From a virus, in the IMG/VR virus record IMGVR_UViG_3300032954_000005, positions 1 through 64,000 of that record: a DNA stretch of 64,000 nt, one strand, 5' to 3'. The position numbers and the translations under genes were made by a program. Shown here piece after piece: positions 9,919 to 18,545 of this stretch (the first letter of the stretch is position 1; each line of letters opens with the position of its first letter). A model generated the notes under the pieces. That model saw nothing but the letters and a program-made list of their open reading frames with translations. It ran no database searches and was not told the DNA's origin.

Positions 9919-10140
9919 TTAAGGTATGCACACCTTGTACTCACACGGCCACTGCCAGCCGTGATAGGTTGGGTGGTCCGCGTTGTCCGAGTAGCCCGAC
10001 GCACCCACCGCAACTCCTGGCGAGCCGTCCGGCTTCTGAAACAGGACGTTATTTCCGCTGAAGCCCGTTACGATGCCGCCGATCGCCGTAGGAACGAAGA
10101 TGTCGCCTACCTGGATTTCGCGTCCGTTGAGGTCTGTCAT
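9919..10140 (-). CDS. Small hypothetical protein
   Basis: 73 aa starting at an ATG that overlaps the upstream stop (ATGA). It begins MTDLNGREIQVGDIFV, a short SH3-like or KOW-like opening seen in many small phage proteins, and ends with a Cys-containing tail (PCEYKVCIP). It lies between the membrane protein and the long fibre gene. Function unknown. Confidence 0.55.
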   Translation of the reverse strand: MTDLNGREIQVGDIFVPTAIGGIVTGFSGNNVLFQKPDGSPGVAVGASGYSDNADHPTYHGWQWPCEYKVCIP

Positions 10141-10496
10141 TTACGCTTCGCCTCCTCCTCGATGCGCTTGTCCGCCTCCTGGAGGTCGTGGATCTCCTGG
10201 TCCACCGCCCGCCAGTGCTCCAGCGCCACATCCTTGTTCATCTTGCCGTCCTGAAGCACGATGATCTCCTGCTGCTGCTGCGCCACCTGGTCCATCACGC
10301 CGCGAATCTGGATGATTCCGCCCAGCGCGGGGATGATGAGCGACAGCGCCCACGCGATGAGAATCTGCCAGCCCGCGAACCGAGGCTTATGGTTTTCCCC
10401 GAGGGACCGCCTCACGACCTCGGCGATCTGGCCAAGCTGAAGCTCGGTAAACACAGGAACGGCGTGGTTCGACGACGAAGTTACGCGGGGGTTCAC
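10137..10496 (-). CDS. Membrane protein with coiled-coil tail; holin/spanin-type candidate
   Basis: 119 aa from the GTG at 10496, which has a GGGGAG ribosome site; a longer TTG start at 10517 lacks one. One strong membrane segment (WQILIAWALSLIIPALGGIIQI) is followed by a long charged coiled coil (QQQQEIIVLQDGKMNKDV...EEEAKRK). One transmembrane helix plus a long coiled coil is the layout of inner-membrane spanins and of some phage tail-associated membrane proteins. No endolysin is visible nearby, so a lysis role is only a guess. Confidence 0.55.
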   Translation of the reverse strand: MNPRVTSSSNHAVPVFTELQLGQIAEVVRRSLGENHKPRFAGWQILIAWALSLIIPALGGIIQIRGVMDQVAQQQQEIIVLQDGKMNKDVALEHWRAVDQEIHDLQEADKRIEEEAKRK

Positions 10497-10550
10497 CTCG
10501 TCAGCTCCCCAGTCCAATCGCTACGTTTGCCGTCATCAGGCTACATCCTC

Positions 10551-12161
10551 CTACTTAATTCGCAAGCCCGAGTCCACCCAGCTCCCACCCGAGCAGGAGC
10601 AGCCCGTTCCCCGGCACATGCTCCCCGCCGACGCCCCGCCCGAGCAATAATACAGGATATTCGTCCCGCCCGCCTTGACGTAGTAGCCGCTGACCGTCCC
10701 ATTGTCGGCGTGGATCGACGCGCCCGCGCCCGCGGATCCCGATGAGTCGACGAAGATGTCGGCGGTCGTGTCGGCGGGGACGGTATACGGCGTGGCGTGG
10801 GTCGTCGTGTCGGTGTACGTGACGACGTTGTAGCCCGAGAAGCTCCCGCCGATGTTCGTCCCGCTGCAGGGCAGCGCCAGCGCCACCTGGTACCACGTCG
10901 CGCCGTCCGCCGAGACGATGAGGTCGGCGGACTGATACCACGGGTAACAGACGAACGTGACCGTGTTGTTCGGCGAAGCGTTTCCATTCGTAATGTGGGC
11001 CGACGCCCCCGGCTTCGTTCCCAGGCCGTTGTCGTGCCCCACGATTTCGTAGTAAACGGTCGTCGACCCCGTCGTGTTGGGCAGGATGGTCGGCGCCGCG
11101 ATCGCGTTCGCCTTCCCGGTCACGATCCGCCCGTTGAACCCGGTGCCTCCGTTCAACGTGTTCCCGGCGAGGGTCCAGAGCTTACCCGCCCCGACGATCA
11201 CGCTTCCCGTGGTGTTACAGTCCTGGTCGCCGCAGTAAAAGTAGCCCGCCAGCGTGCTAAGGCTCACCGTCGGGTACGCCGTCGTGTCGTTGTCCGTCCA
11301 GTTGCAGTACTCGTTCGGCGCGTTAGCGGGGGTCAGCTCCTCGCACGCGCTAAATGAGCTCAGGACGCCGCCCGACACATGGGTTGGCGTCGACACCGGC
11401 CCGACCTTGCTGCTGTCGCTCGTGAACAGCGCATCGGCCGCGGCGCACGGGTACGCGCCCCGCGAGATGATGACGTTGCTGTAGCCGCCCATGTACTGTC
11501 CTGTGGCCGCGGCGGTCGCTTCCGTCCACGTCAGGTAGTTGTAGTGCGCGCTGTCGATCTGGTCAGCCGACCACGCGCCAGGGGCGGAGCAGGAGATGGG
11601 CAGCGAGTACCCTGAGTTGGAGTCGACGAAGCGAAACCAGTAGCACGCGCCCGACGGGCTTCCTGTCCCCACGTGCGTAACGGTCGCCGGGCACTGCGTC
11701 GGGTCGGGGAGCTGGTACGTGTTCAGCCTTCCCTGGGTGACGAGACCCCCCACCGCGTCATACATCAGCACCGGGACGGAAAAATCAGCCTGCCCCTTGG
11801 TCGTCGGCCACGGGCTCAGCCAGGGGCGGTACGTCAGCTGCTTTGAGTAGCTGGGGTCGGAGGGCGTTCCGTCGGGCTTTAGGAAAATCCAGTCGAGCTC
11901 ACCGGTGTTCTGCATCTGCGTCTTAAAGTAGCGGTAGGTCGCGCTCCCGCCGCCCACGGTGACCGGGCCCTTCGTCAGGAGGCTGGGAAGCGCCTGCCCG
12001 CCCGACAGGTAAGAGTCGAGCGAAAGAAAATTCTGGTTCACGACCGTGTCCCAGTTCGCCGCGTTGTGCGACGGAAGCGTGAGCCCCAGGTTGGGCGTGG
12101 TGCTCTGCGCCCCCGCGGCGAGCGCCGCGAGCAAAAATAGGATAATGCACATTATTTTCAC
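10551..12161 (-). CDS. Secreted fibre-like protein with signal peptide
   Basis: 536 aa starting at a GTG overlapping the upstream stop (GTGA). The N-terminus (MCIILFLLAALAAGAQS) is a Sec signal peptide with an AGAQ cleavage region. Directly after it comes TTPNLGLTLPSHNAANWDT, a segment common at the N-termini of soil-phage fibre proteins. The rest is Thr/Ser/Gly/Tyr-rich beta structure with paired cysteines and a Cys-rich end (CSGGASAGSMCRGTGCSCSG). It is likely a surface or fibre protein; no enzyme motif seen. Confidence 0.65.
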   Translation of the reverse strand: MKIMCIILFLLAALAAGAQSTTPNLGLTLPSHNAANWDTVVNQNFLSLDSYLSGGQALPSLLTKGPVTVGGGSATYRYFKTQMQNTGELDWIFLKPDGTPSDPSYSKQLTYRPWLSPWPTTKGQADFSVPVLMYDAVGGLVTQGRLNTYQLPDPTQCPATVTHVGTGSPSGACYWFRFVDSNSGYSLPISCSAPGAWSADQIDSAHYNYLTWTEATAAATGQYMGGYSNVIISRGAYPCAAADALFTSDSSKVGPVSTPTHVSGGVLSSFSACEELTPANAPNEYCNWTDNDTTAYPTVSLSTLAGYFYCGDQDCNTTGSVIVGAGKLWTLAGNTLNGGTGFNGRIVTGKANAIAAPTILPNTTGSTTVYYEIVGHDNGLGTKPGASAHITNGNASPNNTVTFVCYPWYQSADLIVSADGATWYQVALALPCSGTNIGGSFSGYNVVTYTDTTTHATPYTVPADTTADIFVDSSGSAGAGASIHADNGTVSGYYVKAGGTNILYYCSGGASAGSMCRGTGCSCSGGSWVDSGLRIK

Positions 12162-12301
12162 GGCCGCGCAACCATCCTTCCACCAAGAATTTTTCGCGTG
12201 TTTTGGAGGTACGGGTACTGGCCCTCTTTGAGCAGGTCGGAAGCCGTGACCGTGACCATGCCACCAACGTTCTCGAAGATCATTCGCGGCGAGTTTGGCA
12301 T
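12158..12301 (-). CDS. Small hypothetical protein (47 aa)
   Basis: A short frame between the beta-helix spike and the next fibre protein. The ATG at 12301 directly follows the upstream stop (TAAGATG) and its stop overlaps the next start (GTGA). The sequence (MIFENVGGMVTVTASDLLKEG, with a basic end) is well-formed rather than low-complexity, and it fills what would otherwise be a 140-base gap in a tightly packed operon. Function unknown. Confidence 0.5.
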   Translation of the reverse strand: MPNSPRMIFENVGGMVTVTASDLLKEGQYPYLQNTRKILGGRMVARP

Positions 12302-12302
12302 C

Positions 12303-15300
12303 TTAGTTCACCGGCTGAACACTCAGCCCTACAAGCTGTATTGCTGTACCCTGCGCTCCGCCGAAGGTGCTGCCCGTGAGTGTAGGCGTTCCGCTGCAAG
12401 TCGCCGTTCCGCTATGTACGGTCGCACCCGTCACAGATGTGCAGGCGTAGCCCGTGTTGGTGATCGTAATCGCTCCCGGTGTCCCGCCACTGACTGCAAT
12501 AGTGCCAGACGCCCCGGTGCAGGTCGGCGTAAAAGTGTCGATGGTGCAGGAACCCGTTCCCGAGAACGATCCGCCAGAACTGTAAGTGGTAGTTGAAAGG
12601 CCAGTCGCGGAGAAGAACAATTCGACTTGGGCATTGTAGCTGCCCGTTCCGGGTGCGGTCGGCTGCGCTGTAGCATTGACCGTTCCGGCGGTAGACGACG
12701 GCATGACGATAGCCGTGTAATCCGAAATAACGTGACCATCGGCTGCAGCGGTTGCCGTCTCCTGAAAGGTTACTGATGCTAGGTACTTCGTTATAGCATT
12801 ACCGAGCGCCATCGTCTGCTGCGGATTGACCGCCAGCGTACTCCCGTTGTACAGACGCAGAGTGAGCGTAGGGGCGGTAGTCGGAGTCCAGATGGCAAAA
12901 TCGGCGCGTATCAGCAGTTGCTTGCCGGCAGAAGTAAAGTAGTTCGCGCTTACCGGGTAGTTGGTAGCAAACGTGGCAATCGTGCCACCACTAATGGGGT
13001 CCGTTACGTTAGGACAGCTCGTCGCGCCACCAATAAAAGTTACTGAGGTATCGCCTGCGTGCGCACTAATACAGTCACTGGATGGAACCTGCACGTTTGC
13101 CGTCTGCGCCAGCGCCGCACCTACCGGAATAATGGGAAGCTGATTCCACGTTCCGGGGGTTCCGGCGGAAACACACGTCCACCCGGCCACGCCGCTCCCA
13201 GCCGGGGCTGTGTTCCAAACCGTATCGCCTACGTTGTGTGCTCCGCTAATGGGCACCGCCGTTCCATAGGAGACATTGAACCATGTCGTGCCGCCACTCT
13301 TCGCCGTCCACGCGGAGGCGTTCGTGCCGTCCTTGAAGGTCGAGCCCGCAACCACGGCGTTCGACGGAAACATGGCCGTGGTCAAAGCTAGAGCGTTTTG
13401 CGTCAGGCCATCAATCAAGATCGTCGAGCCAGAACCTGCATAGACCGGGCCGACGTAGTTAGTGGTCGTGCCACCCGTAATTGAAACCGTTCCACCCTTG
13501 ATGTTAAGAACGCTGCCAGTCGTGCCGGACAGGTTATAGCCGTAGACCATCTGCGTCGTGCTCAGATCATCATGGATGTCATTGTTCTCCATGTACTGAG
13601 TCAGCGCGTTGCTGGGGTTGTATTCGTAGATACCCGCACGGTACGCCGAGGTCACGGTTGCAGACTTGGCGGAGCCGCAATTAAACAAATGGTTGTTCTT
13701 GATGACTGCGTTTGGGGTCGTTGCGGCGTTCCAGAAACATGCGCCCGTTGGGTTTATCGCCGTATTGCCATCGAACACGAAGTGAGTAACGGTAGTGCCG
13801 TTCACATCCATCAGTCCGAACGCCTGGCCTCCAGTAACATAGGTGGTCTCGCTTCCCGACTGCGCATCGTAGCCGTCGTACTCCACGAGGTTGCCTGTCC
13901 ACGACATGCTCTCGATGGGCAGGTTCGTAGAGCCGTCCGTATAGATGCCGCGTGGGTAGCCAGTCAGCGCTCCGCCGTTGCTTGGCTTAGTTGTCCACGA
14001 GGCGTTGGCGATCTTGATGTTGTTATTCGCTGCTATGACGTTGTGCAGTCCGTATCCAGAATTATGAGAGCTGTACGTTTCAGAAATGAGACGGATGCCG
14101 TTGTAGAGGTCTTTGCCGACATTGTTCGAGACGTTGATGAGCACACTGTCGGTAATAGCTACGCCCGTCACGTTCATAAACTGATAGAAGCCCACTGCGT
14201 GGTTTCCCTGAATGACTGTGTTGCCACTGTGAGTCTCAATCGCCGCCACACATCCGGCCTTGTTTATCGCGCAGAGAAAGTGATTGTTCGTAATAGAAAC
14301 ATCGTCATTCGTGGTGTAGACGATGGAAGAGTCGAACCAATACGTGCTCCCCGAAGTGTTGACCGAGAAAATGTTGTTATCTATGACGGTGTGATCGGTG
14401 TGGAGCGAGAAGGCATTGGCTGTAGCTAGGTCTATCAACTGCGAGTTCAGCACGCGGTTGTTGCTTCCCGAGGAGGCATAGAAAATCGTGCGCCGATAAG
14501 TCCCGGTGTTCGATGTAGTAGGGTTCCCGGTTGTGTTCGCATTCACGATCAGGTTACTGAACGTGACGTTGGAATACGCTCCGCCGTTGGTGCCAAAGAT
14601 GGATTGATAATCGCCTGTAGAGTCGGCAACCTTAACCCCACCTATACCTTGCCCCTCGAATGTCACACTTCCTCCCGACATAGCAATTAGATGGTCAGAA
14701 AGGTTTGAGGCTTGGGTGATGGTCACAACACATGGGAATAAGACTGTACCGGACGCGGCAATTGCGGCACTCGTGGCGGATTGCACCGCTGCCGTGCTAT
14801 CCCCACTGCCGCATGTTGCGCCATAGCCAACGACATTGAAAGTGCTTCCGGCTCCTCCTGCTGTGGCCTGACCCCACGTACCTGTTCCTGCCGTGATGTT
14901 CTGGCACGTCCACAACTGCCCTGTGGAGTTGACGAGGTTCCCCGGCGCTCCCTGTGGGCAACTCCCCGAGGGCGCGGCCGCCACAGTAATCACCGCGCTA
15001 GGCGGAAAATTCGGGTTCGGGCCGGGAAGCGCCTTCGCCGCGGCGCTCAGCACGGCGGAAAGGTCCTGCGTCGCGCCGTTTATCGTCGCGACGACCGACG
15101 CGCAGTACTGCCCGGTGCTGTCGCAGAAAGCGATGGTCCACGTGGTGTTCGCGGGCGTGATCCCCGCCGCCGACCAAAGGCGCTGCGTAAAGCTCCCGCC
15201 GCCGCTCAGGATGCCGCTGTAGTACTGCGGGGTCACCGCGCCGTCGCCCACGAACGTCGCGCGATCGACGCCCGTGTTGAGCGTGGCGGTCCACGTCCCG

Positions 15301-15416
15301 CCCGCGTACGCCTTCCCGTTCGGGTCGACGATCGTCGCACTGACCGTGGTGTACTGCTGCGCCCGCGCGGCCAAGGAAAGTAAAAACAGCGCGAGGAGCA
15401 AAAGCCTAGATCGCAC
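12303..15416 (-). CDS. Right-handed beta-helix tailspike-like protein with signal peptide
   Basis: 1037 aa from a GTG at 15416. A Sec signal peptide (MRSRLLLLALFLLSLAARAQQ) is followed by a beta-sandwich (to about residue 150) and then VVGYGATCGSGDSTAAVQSA (near 200), the classic first turn of pectate-lyase-fold spikes. Residues 230-700 are Asn/Val-rich helix rungs (VIDNNIF, SITNNHF, VIQGNHAVG). The C-terminus has Thr/Gly-rich beta domains. Such proteins bind and often cleave host polysaccharide. The first 150 codons share the high GC of the phage backbone; most of the rest is clearly more AT-rich, which suggests a domain acquired by recombination. Confidence 0.75.
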   Translation of the reverse strand: MRSRLLLLALFLLSLAARAQQYTTVSATIVDPNGKAYAGGTWTATLNTGVDRATFVGDGAVTPQYYSGILSGGGSFTQRLWSAAGITPANTTWTIAFCDSTGQYCASVVATINGATQDLSAVLSAAAKALPGPNPNFPPSAVITVAAAPSGSCPQGAPGNLVNSTGQLWTCQNITAGTGTWGQATAGGAGSTFNVVGYGATCGSGDSTAAVQSATSAAIAASGTVLFPCVVTITQASNLSDHLIAMSGGSVTFEGQGIGGVKVADSTGDYQSIFGTNGGAYSNVTFSNLIVNANTTGNPTTSNTGTYRRTIFYASSGSNNRVLNSQLIDLATANAFSLHTDHTVIDNNIFSVNTSGSTYWFDSSIVYTTNDDVSITNNHFLCAINKAGCVAAIETHSGNTVIQGNHAVGFYQFMNVTGVAITDSVLINVSNNVGKDLYNGIRLISETYSSHNSGYGLHNVIAANNNIKIANASWTTKPSNGGALTGYPRGIYTDGSTNLPIESMSWTGNLVEYDGYDAQSGSETTYVTGGQAFGLMDVNGTTVTHFVFDGNTAINPTGACFWNAATTPNAVIKNNHLFNCGSAKSATVTSAYRAGIYEYNPSNALTQYMENNDIHDDLSTTQMVYGYNLSGTTGSVLNIKGGTVSITGGTTTNYVGPVYAGSGSTILIDGLTQNALALTTAMFPSNAVVAGSTFKDGTNASAWTAKSGGTTWFNVSYGTAVPISGAHNVGDTVWNTAPAGSGVAGWTCVSAGTPGTWNQLPIIPVGAALAQTANVQVPSSDCISAHAGDTSVTFIGGATSCPNVTDPISGGTIATFATNYPVSANYFTSAGKQLLIRADFAIWTPTTAPTLTLRLYNGSTLAVNPQQTMALGNAITKYLASVTFQETATAAADGHVISDYTAIVMPSSTAGTVNATAQPTAPGTGSYNAQVELFFSATGLSTTTYSSGGSFSGTGSCTIDTFTPTCTGASGTIAVSGGTPGAITITNTGYACTSVTGATVHSGTATCSGTPTLTGSTFGGAQGTAIQLVGLSVQPVN

Positions 15417-15708
15417 GCCTTACCGCCTCCTCGTTGGCGCCCAGCCTCTCCATGAACCTCGCAAACTCAGTTTGGGCGCGGGCGCTCCTCGACCTGCGCT
15501 TTACGTTCGATGTCTTCGCCCCCTCCGCGTCGAGCGTCTTCGCGTTCGCGGGCGGAACGACGGGGGCGACGATCTCCAACCGAAGCGCGATCACCCCGTC
15601 GCTGGGGGTCACCTCCCGCTGCAGGCGCTTGAAGCGCGCGGAGTCGACGCCGAACGCCCGCACCATCTCATCGAGGTAGGCCAGGAGAAGCTTTTCGTCC
15701 TTCGTCAT
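15406..15708 (-). CDS. Small hypothetical protein downstream of terminase
   Basis: 100 aa starting at an ATG that overlaps the terminase stop (ATGA). The first half is acidic and helical (MTKDEKLLLAYLDEMVRAF, SARFKRLQREVTPSDGVIALRLE); the second is very basic (KRRSRSARAQTEF). Position and charge suggest a packaging or head-assembly accessory protein, but no family is recognised. Confidence 0.6.
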   Translation of the reverse strand: MTKDEKLLLAYLDEMVRAFGVDSARFKRLQREVTPSDGVIALRLEIVAPVVPPANAKTLDAEGAKTSNVKRRSRSARAQTEFARFMERLGANEEAVRRAI

Positions 15709-17090
15709 GCCTGCTGTAGCCTCCACGGCGCCAGCTTCGTGTGTACGCCGTACCGAAGGCAATCCTCCGGGTCGTCGTCCTTCTTCAGCGGCTGCTCCAC
15801 CCCGCGCGCCGCGGCCTTTTCGTCCCACTGGTAGTTCGGCAGGTGCGCGACCAGGACGGGACAGTTGTCCTTGTGAATCCTGATCAGGCGCCGCGTGAGC
15901 GCTGACGACACGGTGCGGATTCCGTCCATCACGTCGTTGTTCGCAATACAGTACCAGATTCCACGCTGAACGAGCTCCGCCTCGAACGACGCGCACTCCG
16001 GGGGAAGAATCACCTGCGCGTCGGGCGCGACGTTCTTGTTGCCCGGCTCCCAGCGGCCCGTCGCGTGGTTGAAGCGCGCGTGAAGAAACTCCTCCAGGTC
16101 GTCGGCGTACTGGGCATCGGTTTTTTGGCGCACGGTCTGCTGCGTGTGCGAGTCGCGCGGAACCCAGCGCGCGTCGTCGTGGTCGAAGGTCGACGCGTGC
16201 GAGTCCCACACGTACTCACGCTCCACCCAAAGCGTCTTCCCGTCGTCGAAGATGTCGAAGTACACCTGCGGGTGGTCGGTCCCGTAGTCCACGGGCACGT
16301 ACCGTTCAGCGTAGCCCCCCGCGACGAGGAGCCCCTTCGGGCGCGTCGCGTCGTCGTACAGCAAATCGTCCGACCACGAGTCGCGATAGATCGCACCCGA
16401 CGCCACGACCCACCGGCCGAGGACGAAGCGCTCACGAAACACGCCCGCGTACAGCGAGTTGAGGTACGCCTTGTACGCCTCCGACACGTGCGGGTTGTCG
16501 GCGAGCGTAAAGTGCATGCTGAACAGCGTCCCAGCGTCGATCAGCTTACGGTTGTCGAGAAGCTCCTTCTTCACGTAGTGCTGCGGATTGTCGGGGTTCG
16601 TCGTGAAGTAGGCGCGCGCGTTGTCGGGCGACATGCGGTTGAGGAGCATCATCACGAACGACTTCGGCATCAACGTCAGCTCGTCGCCGATCACGCGCCC
16701 CACGGTCGCGCCGCGCACGTACTTCTCCGACCCCTCGTCCTTCGCGCCCATCACGAGCCACCGCGAGCCGAACAGCGTAAGCTCTCCCGACTGTCGGTTA
16801 TAGGTGTAGTTCTCCGGCCCGATCAGCGTGAACAGGTCGTTCAGCACGTTCGTGTAGATCGTCTGCTTCGACACGCCGGTGAAGAGGCCGACGCCCCCCA
16901 CGTCGTAGCGCGTGAGCGCCAATGCCTTCGGGTGAAGCGCCCAGGTCTTCGCCGAGCGCACCGCGCCGTGAAGGACGTTGATGCGCGCGTCGTACTCAGG
17001 CGGGCGCAGCGCGAAGCGCGCCACGCGCGGCGTGAACGGCTTCAGCGCAGACATAAGAAGCAGCGCGTAAAGAAAAGGTAAGGCGCGCAC
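15705..17090 (-). CDS. terL: Terminase large subunit
   Basis: 461 aa. The ATPase domain has a Walker A variant at 42-49 (GAVRSAKT) and Walker B at 133-137 (VIGDE). The nuclease domain has an acidic residue at 267 (VPVDYGTDHP) and a C-terminal acidic motif (DDPEDCLRYGVH), matching Terminase_3/Terminase_6-type enzymes that cut concatemers and drive DNA into the prohead. The GTG at 17090 has an upstream GAAGG; an alternative ATG is at 17054. The length is typical. It lies directly downstream of the terminase small subunit block. Confidence 0.9.
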   Translation of the reverse strand: MRALPFLYALLLMSALKPFTPRVARFALRPPEYDARINVLHGAVRSAKTWALHPKALALTRYDVGGVGLFTGVSKQTIYTNVLNDLFTLIGPENYTYNRQSGELTLFGSRWLVMGAKDEGSEKYVRGATVGRVIGDELTLMPKSFVMMLLNRMSPDNARAYFTTNPDNPQHYVKKELLDNRKLIDAGTLFSMHFTLADNPHVSEAYKAYLNSLYAGVFRERFVLGRWVVASGAIYRDSWSDDLLYDDATRPKGLLVAGGYAERYVPVDYGTDHPQVYFDIFDDGKTLWVEREYVWDSHASTFDHDDARWVPRDSHTQQTVRQKTDAQYADDLEEFLHARFNHATGRWEPGNKNVAPDAQVILPPECASFEAELVQRGIWYCIANNDVMDGIRTVSSALTRRLIRIHKDNCPVLVAHLPNYQWDEKAAARGVEQPLKKDDDPEDCLRYGVHTKLAPWRLQQA

Positions 17091-17111
17091 ATTTAGCCTT
17101 CGAGCGTGATC

Positions 17112-17381
17112 CTACCTAGCCGACCAGCTCCTCGAGCTCCCGCCAAAAGCTTCTGCGCAACCACGAGGTTCGACTGCGCGGAGGAGTGAAAGGCGACGAT
17201 CCCCACCGGCTGCGTAGCTTCCTTCGGCTCCCCCGACGAGCCCCTGCCCGCGGCAGCGGTCGAGCAGGCTTCGAAGGCGCACTGAGACGTTCGCCGAAAG
17301 TTCGTCGAGCTCGCGCGCCACGCCATGAAGCGACGCGTCGTTAGGTATCTTGGTGGGGATTGAATCGTTTAGAACGAGCAT
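17112..17381 (-). CDS. Small hypothetical protein, possibly frameshifted
   Basis: The ATG at 17381 has a strong AAGGAG seven bases upstream. The first 45 residues look genuine (LHGVARELDELSANVSVRLRSLL), but after about position 17250 this frame becomes Gly/Ser/Arg-rich and unconvincing. The adjacent frame (17093-17326) then reads better (PVGIVAFHSSAQSNLVVAQKLL) and ends just before the terminase start. A third frame gives WRELEELVG then stop. This may be a gene broken by one or two indels or sequencing errors, or programmed frameshifting. Known small phage proteins with a sLLdRlrg...PvG...L pattern support the composite reading. Confidence 0.45.
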   Translation of the reverse strand: MLVLNDSIPTKIPNDASLHGVARELDELSANVSVRLRSLLDRCRGQGLVGGAEGSYAAGGDRRLSLLRAVEPRGCAEAFGGSSRSWSAR

Positions 17382-17403
17382 ATTGATTCTCCTTCTTTGT
17401 TTG

Positions 17404-17733
17404 TCATTGAACCTTCGGTCCTTCCCCCGTGGAAGACGGCACATCATCGGTGGCGGGGACCGCGATCTCGCCGAACTGCCGCTCGTACTCACGCAGCTGA
17501 TTCACGAGCGCCGCGCAGAACGCCTTCGCGTGCGCGGGGGTCATCACGACGTTCGCGCGCAGCGCGTGGCGCATCGCGGGCTTCGGGAACCTGACGGTCA
17601 CGACCTCGCTGAGCAAAAACCGAAAGTCCCAGGCCGTGGTCTGCACCTGCGCGAAGTTACAGTACGCCGCCGCGGCGATCGCATCCCCCTCGAGGGGTGT
17701 CATTACGAACAGGTCGTCAGGCTTCGTCGTCAC
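17404..17733 (-). CDS. DUF3467-like protein
   Basis: 109 aa from a GTG with AAGGAG upstream. Residues 22-90 match the DUF3467 pattern: a strand-rich half ending in DFRFLLSEVVTVRF, then VVMTPAHAKAFCAALVNQLREYERQFGEI. This family is usually a stand-alone protein of about 100 aa with unknown function, common in phages and bacteria. It overlaps the terminase small subunit stop by 17 bases. Confidence 0.65.
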   Translation of the reverse strand: MTTKPDDLFVMTPLEGDAIAAAAYCNFAQVQTTAWDFRFLLSEVVTVRFPKPAMRHALRANVVMTPAHAKAFCAALVNQLREYERQFGEIAVPATDDVPSSTGEGPKVQ

Positions 17734-18262
17734 CAGGTTTCTCCTTCGTCAGTATAGCGTACTGCTTCCTAAACTCCGCGAGGAGGTCGTCCAAGGCGCC
17801 GCGGTCCTTAAGCTCGCCCTCGAACAGCTTGAGGTACTTCCCGAGCATCTCGAGCGCGGGCACGCGGTTCGCCAGCTTATACTTAACGATCGCCCCGTCC
17901 GAGGACACGTCGATCGCGGCGAGGGCATAGGCCGTCGTCTGGTCGAGCTCGTTGACGCGCTTGAGGGAACCGTCGAAGGCGTACACGTTGCGTGGGTCGT
18001 AGAACGCGATCCTCGCGAGGTGCCGCAGCACGTTCTCCGGCGTAACGTCGAGCGCGACGGGCTCCGCCACGCGCTCACGGCGTTCGCAGAGGGCGCGGCG
18101 CGCCTCCTTATCCTCGTCCCATCGGGTCGCGGCATGCGTTTCCGGGGGAGGATCTGGCCCGGCGCCGCGACGCCACAAAGATGGTGCAGCACCACGCCCT
18201 CTGCGCGCGTCGCCAGCGGTCGTAGGCGGAGCGTCCTTATTCTTTTCACGTTTACGGGCCAC
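17717..18262 (-). CDS. terS: Terminase small subunit-like protein
   Basis: 181 aa from a GTG. After a disordered basic and Pro-rich N-terminus, residues 73-165 look like Terminase_2-type small subunits: ENVLRHLARIAFYDPRNVYA, then DGSLKRVNELDQTTAYALAAIDV, then ALEMLGKYLKLFEG. Small subunits recognise the packaging site and recruit TerL, whose gene lies three genes downstream. The recognition helix-turn-helix is not obvious, so the call rests on the C-terminal pattern and the position. Confidence 0.75.
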   Translation of the reverse strand: MARKREKNKDAPPTTAGDARRGRGAAPSLWRRGAGPDPPPETHAATRWDEDKEARRALCERRERVAEPVALDVTPENVLRHLARIAFYDPRNVYAFDGSLKRVNELDQTTAYALAAIDVSSDGAIVKYKLANRVPALEMLGKYLKLFEGELKDRGALDDLLAEFRKQYAILTKEKPGDDEA

Positions 18263-18269
18263 ACCGTCT

Positions 18270-18545
18270 CTAGCGCGTCCTCATCTGCCACACGATGACC
18301 CCGGCCGAGGGGCGTTGGTGCCACGCGCTGCGAAATTCGCCGTTGTGCCAAGCGAGCTCGTCGAGGGGCTTAGGAGGAGGAAGAAGCTGGAGGGCGACGA
18401 TCGTCGAGTCGTCGTCGGTAGCGGTAAAAATGCGGTACCGGCCCTGACGCGCGCGAACCGCGGCGTCGGCGCGCGTAACGTAAAAGAGCGCGGGATCAAC
18501 CCGCGGGTTCACGTCGCTCGCGAAGACAGCGATGGTCTTGGCCAT
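18270..18545 (-). CDS. First gene of the leftward operon, hypothetical
   Basis: 91 aa starting with the ATG at 18545, about 80 bases downstream of the putative leftward promoter. It is soluble, with a beta-strand opening (KTIAVFASDVNPRVDP) and ends RPSAGVIVWQMRTR. As the leading gene of the packaging operon it could be regulatory, but nothing in the sequence shows this. Confidence 0.55.
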   Translation of the reverse strand: MAKTIAVFASDVNPRVDPALFYVTRADAAVRARQGRYRIFTATDDDSTIVALQLLPPPKPLDELAWHNGEFRSAWHQRPSAGVIVWQMRTR

